From: Pseudomonadaceae bacterium UBA836
GTDB taxonomy: Bacteria; Pseudomonadota; Gammaproteobacteria; Pseudomonadales; Pseudomonadaceae
Assembly (NCBI GenBank): GCA_002296055.1
Contig: DBHE01000119.1
Span: 14,198 to 26,239 of the forward strand
Direction: 5' to 3'
DNA: 12,042 nucleotides
This document shows positions 1 to 4,851 of this stretch, one piece after another. Below the pieces are notes generated by a model, which saw only the letters and a list, made by a program, of their open reading frames with translations, was not told the DNA's origin and did not search any database. Position 1 is the stretch's first letter, and each line of letters begins with the position of its first letter. A program made the translations under genes and the position numbers.

Positions 1-510
1 CAGCGCCTTGGCGTCTTCGATCATCGCGCGCGCTTGAGCTTCGTCGCGGCCTTGTACCTTGAAGCCGCCCAGGACATTGACTGTCTGCGGCGTCAGGCCC
101 ATGTGGGCACAGACCGGAATACCGTTACGGCTCAGCACCTCAATGCTCTCAGCCAGCCAGCGACCGCCCTCCAGTTTGACCATATGGGCGCCGGCCTGCA
201 TTAGCTCGGTGCTGTTGGTCAGAGCCTGCTCCAGGGTGGCATAGGCCATGAACGGCAGGTCGGCCATGATCAGCGCGCCCTTGTTGCCGCGCTTGACCGC
301 AGCGGTGTGGTACGCCATGTCGGCAACGCTGACCGGCAGGGTGCTGTCATGCCCCTGCAGGACCATGCCGAGGGAGTCGCCAATCAGCATTACCTCGACG
401 CCGGCCTCACTTTCAACGTGGGCGAAGGTGGCGTCGTAGGCTGTCAGACAAACGATCTTTTCGCCGCTTTGCTTGAGCTTGTTCAGTGTGGTCAGAGTAA
501 CGTCAGGCAT
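1..510 (-). CDS. panB: 3-methyl-2-oxobutanoate hydroxymethyltransferase, 5' part (cut by window edge)
   Basis: PanB makes ketopantoate from 2-oxoisovalerate and methylene-tetrahydrofolate, the first committed step of pantothenate and coenzyme A synthesis in the cytoplasm. The minus-strand frame from the ATG at 510 is open to the window edge and gives 170 residues of a family that usually has about 265. The N-terminal half is typical: LIGDSLGMV at 42-50, IMADLPFM at 81-88 and VKLEGG at 111-116 supply the three Mg-binding acids D45, D84 and E114, at the same numbers as in E. coli. The C-terminal catalytic part lies outside the window. A weak GGAAA precedes the start by about 8 bases. folK lies upstream, 163 bases away, on the same strand. 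panC would be expected to follow to the left, but this cannot be seen. The family call is secure. Confidence 0.96.
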   Translation of the reverse strand, partial: MPDVTLTTLNKLKQSGEKIVCLTAYDATFAHVESEAGVEVMLIGDSLGMVLQGHDSTLPVSVADMAYHTAAVKRGNKGALIMADLPFMAYATLEQALTNSTELMQAGAHMVKLEGGRWLAESIEVLSRNGIPVCAHMGLTPQTVNVLGGFKVQGRDEAQARAMIEDAKAL

Positions 511-602
511 GGCTGTTTCCAGTGGGTGGCCTTTGCTGTGGGCGACTGCAGCTGCAGCGGCGCCGTTGAATCCGCACTCTCGCGCTGGGTGGCTGCAGCG
601 AG

Positions 603-630
603 AGTATAGCCTTGGTAAGGCGACTGTCCG
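603..630 (-). promoter_or_regulatory. Possible promoter for panB in the folK–panB gap
   Basis: The 163-base gap between folK and panB (511-673) has no gene. On the minus strand it contains TATACT (608-603), five of six matches to a -10 box. A weaker CGGACA (630-625) lies 16 bases upstream as a possible -35. The predicted start near 596 would give a leader of about 85 bases. An inverted repeat, CTCTCGC (577-583) with GCGAGAG (598-604), overlaps the end of the -10 box and the start site. This is inferred from consensus matching only. Confidence 0.4.
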
Positions 631-673
631 CCAGAGCTGGGGTAGAGCCCTGCCGGAATCGGCATCCTACGTG

Positions 674-1204
674 TCAGCCATGGGGTGTCAAGTCTGATCG
701 CGCATCAGGCTGTTGTATAAAAAAGGGCAATGCCTGCAGATCACCGCGCGGGCAGTTCTCCAGCAAGCTGACCAGCTGCACGCCGTCCGGCATCTGCAGC
801 TGCGGAGCAATCTCGGCCAGCGGATAGAGGACGAAGGCGCGGGCGTGCATGTGGTAATGCGGGATCTGCAGACGCGGGCTGTTTATCACCTGCTTGTCGT
901 ACAGCAGGATGTCCAGGTCCAGGGTGCGTGGCCCCCAGCGCTCGGCCTTGCGCACGCGCCCTTGCTCCTGCTCGATGCGTTGCAGCTGATCGAGCAGTGC
1001 TTCAGGCTCAAGGCTGGTCTGCAGGGCGACCACGGCGTTGACGTAAGACGGTTGATCCTGCGGGCCCATGGGGGCGCTACGGTACAGTGACGAGCATGCC
1101 AGCAGCTGGCTGCCGGTCAGCTCGTTCATGGCTTGGCAGGCAGCGCGCAGCTGGGCAACTGGGTCGCCCTGGTTGCTGCCCAGTGCGACGTAGACGAGTG
1201 GCAT
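674..1204 (-). CDS. folK: 6-hydroxymethyl-7,8-dihydropterin pyrophosphokinase (HPPK)
   Basis: FolK transfers pyrophosphate from ATP to 6-hydroxymethyl-dihydropterin, the step before dihydropteroate synthase in folate synthesis. The chosen start (ATG at 1204) gives 176 residues, a normal length beginning MPLVYVALGSNQGDP, the usual HPPK N-terminus. The frame stays open further upstream, but that part overlaps pcnB and has no family resemblance. The HPPK signature is at 89-101 (RWGPRTLDLDILL), where D96 and D98 are the expected Mg/ATP ligands. The ATG overlaps the pcnB stop codon by one base (TGATG), so translational coupling with pcnB is likely. The pairing of pcnB and folK is common in gammaproteobacteria. 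Confidence 0.96.
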   Translation of the reverse strand: MPLVYVALGSNQGDPVAQLRAACQAMNELTGSQLLACSSLYRSAPMGPQDQPSYVNAVVALQTSLEPEALLDQLQRIEQEQGRVRKAERWGPRTLDLDILLYDKQVINSPRLQIPHYHMHARAFVLYPLAEIAPQLQMPDGVQLVSLLENCPRGDLQALPFFIQQPDARSDLTPHG

Positions 1205-2574
1205 CAGGCGTTGGATTGCGGTTTGCGTGGTTTGCGGCGCGAGCGAGAGCGGCTGCGTTTGCCACCGCTCTTGGGTGCATCGCCCAGCTCGCGAATCATC
1301 TGCCTGCGCTGATCGGCGTTGGCATCCTGATACTGGGTCCACCAGGCGCCCAGGCCGTCGGTCTGCTCGCCGGCTTCCTCGCGTAGCAGCAGGAAGTCGT
1401 AGGCGGCGCGGAAGCGCGGGTGTTCCAGCAGTTGGTCCGCGCGCCGGCCACTGCGTCGTTCCAGCCGAGGCTGCATGTCCCAGATTTCGCGCATGGGGAT
1501 GCTGAAGCGCTTGGGTATGGCGGTATGCAGGCATTGTTCGGCCAGTAGCTCGTGGGCCGCCTGCTGGTAAGCAGGGATTGGCGGAATACCTTGCTCTTCC
1601 AGCGCGGCAACCCGCGCCGGCAGTGCTGGCCAGAGAAAGGCTGCGAATAGGAAGGCGGGGGTGACCGGCTTATCCTGGGCAATACGTGCATCGGTGTTGT
1701 CGAGCGCCTTGCGCACCAGGCGCAAGGTGTATTCGGGATTGTCGAGAATGGCCTCGTCGGTATCCGGGAACAGCGGGGCCAGCAGATCGTATTGATACAA
1801 CAGGTCGAAGGTGGCCTTGCCCTGGCCGCTCATCAGCAGTTTCAGTGACTCATCAAATAGGCGCGCTGCAGGAATGTCGTGCAGCAGTGGGGCCAGCGTC
1901 TCGATAGGGGCGGCGGTGTGTTGCTCGATCTCGAAATCCAGCTTGGCGGCAAAGCGGATGGCCCGCAGCATGCGCACCGGGTCTTCCTGATAGCGCTGCT
2001 CGGGGTGGCCGATCAGACGGACCAGGCGGTTGCGAATGTCGTGCACGCCGTGGGCAAAATCGTGAATCTGGCCGGTACTGACGTCGAAGTAGAGGGCATT
2101 TATGGTGAAGTCTCGGCGTTGGGCATCCTGCTCAAAGGTGCCATAGACATTGTCGCGCAGCAGTCGGCCGGACTCGCTCTGGCGTGACTGCTCCTCCGAG
2201 ACTTGCGTTTCGTGGTTGGCGCGGAAGGTGGCTACTTCGATGATCTCGCGGCCAAAATGCACGTGCACCAGCTTGAAACGGCGGCCAATCAGGCGCGCGT
2301 TGCGGAAGGTGGCGCGCACTTGCTCGGGAGTGGCGCTGGTGGCAACGTCAAAATCCTTAGGCGTGATATCCAGCATCAGGTCGCGCACGCAGCCGCCGAC
2401 CAGAAAGGCTTCATAGCCGGCCTGTTGCAGCTTCTCTACCACGCTTACCGCGTGTCGGCTCAGGCGTTCGCGCCGCACCTGATGTTGACTGGCGGGAATG
2501 ACGGACGGGGTGGTGCGTCGGCGTTGGGGTAGGCCGAAGGGAGAGGGCATTTTCTGCAACAGCTTTCGAATCAT
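1204..2574 (-). CDS. pcnB: Poly(A) polymerase I
   Basis: PcnB adds poly(A) tails to RNA 3' ends, which promotes decay of mRNA fragments and small RNAs. The 456-residue product carries the class II nucleotidyltransferase head: LVGGCVRD at 58-65 (the GG motif) followed by the catalytic DFD at 74-76. RRDFTINA (153-160) and EDPVRMLRAIRFAAKL (197-212) are further family blocks. The tail from about residue 436 is very basic (SRSRSRRKPRKP), typical of PcnB and likely to contact RNA. The frame is open for 25 codons further upstream. I chose the ATG at 2574 because MIRKLLQKMPSPFG resembles the N-terminus of pseudomonad PcnB as I remember it, although the ribosome binding site (GGAACC, about 10 bases away) is weak. 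The gene sits directly downstream of crcZ and is coupled to folK. Confidence 0.95.
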   Translation of the reverse strand: MIRKLLQKMPSPFGLPQRRRTTPSVIPASQHQVRRERLSRHAVSVVEKLQQAGYEAFLVGGCVRDLMLDITPKDFDVATSATPEQVRATFRNARLIGRRFKLVHVHFGREIIEVATFRANHETQVSEEQSRQSESGRLLRDNVYGTFEQDAQRRDFTINALYFDVSTGQIHDFAHGVHDIRNRLVRLIGHPEQRYQEDPVRMLRAIRFAAKLDFEIEQHTAAPIETLAPLLHDIPAARLFDESLKLLMSGQGKATFDLLYQYDLLAPLFPDTDEAILDNPEYTLRLVRKALDNTDARIAQDKPVTPAFLFAAFLWPALPARVAALEEQGIPPIPAYQQAAHELLAEQCLHTAIPKRFSIPMREIWDMQPRLERRSGRRADQLLEHPRFRAAYDFLLLREEAGEQTDGLGAWWTQYQDANADQRRQMIRELGDAPKSGGKRSRSRSRRKPRKPQSNA

Positions 2575-2718
2575 AGATGGTGGCGGTTCCGGCGCCATGC
2601 GGTGATGCGGCCTGGGTGTCAGTTGGCAGGCATGCTCACGGCGGCGCAAGGTGAGTGGGCCGGGTCGGCGATATGCCTGGCCTGGCGCGCAGGTGGCGAG
2701 AGGCCACGTTTGTCGAGC

Positions 2719-2747
2719 ATTCTAGCTTGATTTGTTAACAAAGGTAA
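2719..2747 (-). promoter_or_regulatory. Probable sigma-70 promoter of pcnB–folK
   Basis: On the minus strand, TAGAAT (2724-2719, five of six matches to a -10 box) lies 17 bases after TTACCT (2747-2742, a poor -35). The spacer region overlaps a perfect 12-base palindrome, TTTGTTAACAAA (2731-2742), which could be an operator. Transcription would begin near 2712, giving a leader of about 138 bases before pcnB. The site lies just past the candidate crcZ terminator, so pcnB need not depend on crcZ transcription. The interval 2575-2718 shows nothing else I recognise. Confidence 0.5.
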
Positions 2748-2777
2748 GAAAGGGGGGGATGTTACGTAGGGAAGGAA

Positions 2778-3130
2778 AGCTCAAGGGGAGTAGGGCACTC
2801 CCCCTAATGGTTTTTTATTATTGTTTTTATGAGAGCTATTCTTTTTTTGTTCAAAGCGGCAAACGCCGCTTTCCGACTGACCCATCTCGGGTTGTCAAAA
2901 CCAAACGGATTGCTTTGGAAGCTTAGGTTCAGAGCGGCCTGCGTATGGCTTTGGATGGCGGGTTGCTTGGGCAACTTTTATTCTTCTTCATCCAAGTGAG
3001 CGTCCTGCTCGCGATCTGACTGCTATTCTCCAAAAAAATCAGTTTGCTGCGTCTCTCACATCTTGTTTTTATTGTGTGTGGAGTCGAATGTTATTTTTGT
3101 TATGTGTTTTGGTTTTTATTGTTGTTGTGC
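2778..3130 (-). ncRNA. crcZ: CrcZ, Hfq/Crc-titrating small RNA
   Basis: CrcZ sequesters Hfq/Crc and so relieves carbon catabolite repression in pseudomonads. No protein gene explains this 600-base gap, and it occupies the known crcZ position between cbrB and pcnB. Read on the minus strand from 3130 it begins GCACAACAACAATAA, close to the CrcZ 5' end as I remember it. It carries about six A-rich stretches of the AANAAYAA type that Hfq/Crc bind: near 3111-3128, 3090-3103 (ATAACAAAAATAAC), 3061-3078 (CAATAAAAACAAG), 2974-2988 (AAGAAGAATAAAAG), 2841-2852 and 2811-2830 (AAAAACAATAATAAAA). An 8-bp hairpin (2853-2872, AAAGCGGC/GCCGCTTT) separates some motifs. A sigma-54 promoter fits the 5' end. Length is about 350 nt against roughly 400 in P. 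aeruginosa. The 5' end is well supported; the 3' end is estimated. Confidence 0.88.
2785..2803 (-). terminator. Candidate crcZ terminator hairpin
   Basis: A 7-bp stem (2785-2791 with 2797-2803, GGGGAGT/ACTCCCC) has a 5-base loop. On the minus strand it is followed by TTGAGCTTTCCTTCCC, which is pyrimidine-rich but lacks a clean T run. It is the only strong hairpin between the last A-rich motif and the pcnB promoter, so it is the best candidate for the crcZ 3' end. Confidence 0.5.
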
Positions 3131-3140
3131 CAGATATAAA

Positions 3141-3156
3141 GCATTCGGCGTGCCAA
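3141..3156 (-). promoter_or_regulatory. Sigma-54 promoter of crcZ
   Basis: The minus strand reads TTGGCACGCCGAATGC from 3156 to 3141. This has the -24 GG (3154-3153) and -12 GC (3142-3141) separated by exactly 10 bases and matches the YTGGCACG-N4-TTGCW consensus except for one base (ATGCT for TTGCT). The start site expected 12 bases downstream falls at 3129-3130, where GCACAACAAC begins. In P. aeruginosa and P. putida, crcZ is transcribed by sigma-54 RNA polymerase activated by CbrB. Together with the upstream half-site array and CbrB encoded next door, this makes the assignment strong. Confidence 0.9.
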
Positions 3157-3213
3157 CTTTTTAAATTCCTTTAAAAACAGTGGCTTGCGATTTTTGGTGG
3201 TTTTGAGAGGGGG

Positions 3214-3336
3214 TGTTACCCCTGGATGTGTTACCGCAATCGGGGGGTAAGTGTTACCTCGGTGGCTGGTTGGGGTAACAGTTTTGCGGGAACTTTAGCG
3301 GTAACAGGTAACACATGCGCAAGGATGGGGTGTTAC
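3214..3336 (-). promoter_or_regulatory. Upstream activating region with seven TGTTAC/GTAACA half-sites (probable CbrB sites)
   Basis: Seven exact copies of one hexamer occur within 123 bases. On the plus strand, TGTTAC starts at 3214, 3229, 3252 and 3331, and GTAACA at 3275, 3301 and 3308. A degenerate GTAAGT begins at 3247. Several start-to-start distances are exactly 23 bases (3229-3252-3275 and 3308-3331). Relative to the crcZ start at about 3130, the array lies at -84 to -206, the usual place for a sigma-54 enhancer. From memory, CbrB sites are TGTTAC/GTAACA palindromes, but I cannot confirm the preferred spacing here. The neighbouring 3158-3177 segment is an AT-rich inverted repeat (TTTTTAAA/TTTAAAAA). 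Confidence 0.8.
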
Positions 3337-3341
3337 AGGTT

Positions 3342-3374
3342 GGCAGGGGTGGCGAGTGTCAGCCGGCCCCTGCC
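3342..3374 (-). terminator. Hairpin after cbrB without T tract
   Basis: GGCAGGGG (3342-3349) pairs with CCCCTGCC (3367-3374), and an inner GGC/GCC extends the stem. It begins 15 bases after the cbrB stop. On the minus strand the downstream sequence is AACCTGTAACACC, with no T run. It is therefore either a weak terminator or an mRNA 3'-end stabiliser, and cbrB transcripts may read through into the crcZ upstream region. Confidence 0.45.
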
Positions 3375-3389
3375 GTTGCACTGGCGGGA

Positions 3390-4817
3390 TCAGGTGCTGG
3401 CGGTTTTCTTACGCGGGATGCCCAGACGCTGACGGCGTTCCCACAAGCACTTGCGGCTGATGCCTAGCTTGTGCGCCAGCTGGGTTTCGGTCATGTGGTC
3501 CTGATGCTCCAACACAAAGTGCTGGAAGTAGTCCTCCAGCGACAGGTCTTCTGCCGGCTCCTGGCCTGGCGTGACGTCGTGCTGCATGGTCTGCAGGGCG
3601 TTGGCAGCTTCGGAGGCGCGCTCTATCTCTGCATCCAGCTCAATGCCCAGCAGGTCGGCGGTGATCTCGTCGTGGTCGCAGAGAATGGCTGAGCGCTCAA
3701 TGGCGTTTTCCAGCTCACGCACGTTACCGGGCCAGCTGTAGGCCAGAATCGCCTGCTCGGCATCCCTGCTGAAGTGCAAACCTTCCATATTCATGTTGCC
3801 AGCGGCGCGTTGCAGCAAGGCCTCGGCGATCAGCATGACGTCGCGGCCACGCTCTCGCAGCGGTGGCAGGCGCAGCTCGATCACGTTCAGTCGGTAGTAC
3901 AGGTCTTCGCGGAACAGGCCTTGGCGCGCCATGGTCTTGAGGTCGCGGTGGGTTGCCGCGACCAGACGCACATCGACCTTTTGGGATTGCACTGAACCAA
4001 CCCGGCGGATCTCGCCTTCTTGCAGCACGCGCAGCAGGCGCGCTTGCGCTTCGAGTGGCAGCTCGCCGATTTCGTCGAGGAACAGGGTGCCGCCGTCGGC
4101 GGCCTCAACCAGACCGGTGCGGTTGCTGGTGGCGCCGGTAAAGGACCCCTTCTCATGACCGAACAGCTCGGACTCGATCAGGGTTTCCGGAATGGCGGCG
4201 CAGTTGACCGAAATCAGTGGTGCCTTGGCGCGCTGTGACTGTTCATGCATGGCCCGGGCTACCAGCTCCTTACCGGTGCCGGATTCACCTTGAATCAGCA
4301 CGGTGGAGTCGGTGGGCGCGACCTTGCGAATGCGCTTGAACAGCGTGAGCATGGTGTCGCAGCCGCCAATGATGCCCATCTGCTTGCGAATGTCATCGTC
4401 TTGCATCGGCTGCGGCTTTTGCTTGCCAGTGGGTTGTTCCGCTGCGGCAGCTTGCTGCTTGCGTTCGCTGCCGCTGGCAATGATGCGTTGCACGGTTTCG
4501 ACCATTTCATCGTGGTCGAAGGGCTTGGCAATGTAATCGACCGCGCCCAGCTTCATCGAGTCAACAGCCGAGCGCAGGCTGGCGTAGCTGGTCATGATCA
4601 GCACCGGCGTGTTGGCGGCGCGGCGTATCAGCTCAGTGCCGGGCTCGCCCGGCAGGCGCAGGTCGCTGATGATGAGATCAAAGCTGTCCAGGTTGTGACG
4701 CTCGCAGGCTTCGCCGACGGAACCGGCTTCGGCCACTTGGTAGTGGTGACGCTCCAGCAGCCGCTTGAGTGCCGTGCGGATGATGGCTTCGTCTTCAACA
4801 ACCAGAATGTCTGACAT
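3390..4817 (-). CDS. cbrB: Sigma-54-dependent response regulator CbrB
   Basis: CbrB is the NtrC-type partner of kinase CbrA. When phosphorylated it activates sigma-54 promoters, chiefly crcZ, and controls use of amino acids and other secondary carbon sources. The 475-residue protein has a receiver domain (about 1-115; D52 phosphoacceptor in SDLRLPG, K98 in KPF). An Ala/Gln-rich linker (about 118-140) follows. The AAA+ domain (about 148-390) has Walker A GESGTGKE (177-184), Walker [12 protein letters not shown] (244-254) and the arginine-rich [11 protein letters not shown] block. A Fis-type helix-turn-helix ends the protein (about 441-468, [20 protein letters not shown]). The sigma-54 contact loop reads GSFTGA (224-229) instead of the usual GAFTGA. 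The start at 4817 has a good ribosome site (GAGGTA, 5-base spacing) and lies 34 bases after cbrA, in one operon. Strong match to pseudomonad CbrB. Confidence 0.97.
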   Translation of the reverse strand: MSDILVVEDEAIIRTALKRLLERHHYQVAEAGSVGEACERHNLDSFDLIISDLRLPGEPGTELIRRAANTPVLIMTSYASLRSAVDSMKLGAVDYIAKPFDHDEMVETVQRIIASGSERKQQAAAAEQPTGKQKPQPMQDDDIRKQMGIIGGCDTMLTLFKRIRKVAPTDSTVLIQGESGTGKELVARAMHEQSQRAKAPLISVNCAAIPETLIESELFGHEKGSFTGATSNRTGLVEAADGGTLFLDEIGELPLEAQARLLRVLQEGEIRRVGSVQSQKVDVRLVAATHRDLKTMARQGLFREDLYYRLNVIELRLPPLRERGRDVMLIAEALLQRAAGNMNMEGLHFSRDAEQAILAYSWPGNVRELENAIERSAILCDHDEITADLLGIELDAEIERASEAANALQTMQHDVTPGQEPAEDLSLEDYFQHFVLEHQDHMTETQLAHKLGISRKCLWERRQRLGIPRKKTAST

Positions 4818-4851
4818 AGTTACCTCATGCGTGACGGCGCCTGGATAAAGC

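Noticed and set aside
1205..1534. Upstream extension of the folK frame
   Set aside because: The open frame extends into pcnB, but HPPK similarity begins only at the ATG at 1204, which is coupled to the pcnB stop.
2732..2926. 64-codon plus-strand open frame antisense to crcZ
   Set aside because: Odd composition, no ribosome site, and it mirrors the crcZ A-rich motifs and hairpin; the RNA explanation accounts for the sequence better.
3214..3313. TGTTAC/GTAACA repeats as a CRISPR array or an origin iteron set
   Set aside because: The units are only 6 bases, occur in both orientations and lack spacer regularity; position upstream of a sigma-54 promoter fits activator binding.
3226..3432. 68-codon plus-strand frame across the cbrB–crcZ gap
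   Set aside because: It runs through the TGTTAC array and into the 3' end of cbrB in antisense; no family resemblance or ribosome site.
4245..4814. 189-codon plus-strand frame antisense to cbrB
   Set aside because: cbrB has intact receiver and AAA+ motifs on the other strand; the antisense frame has none.
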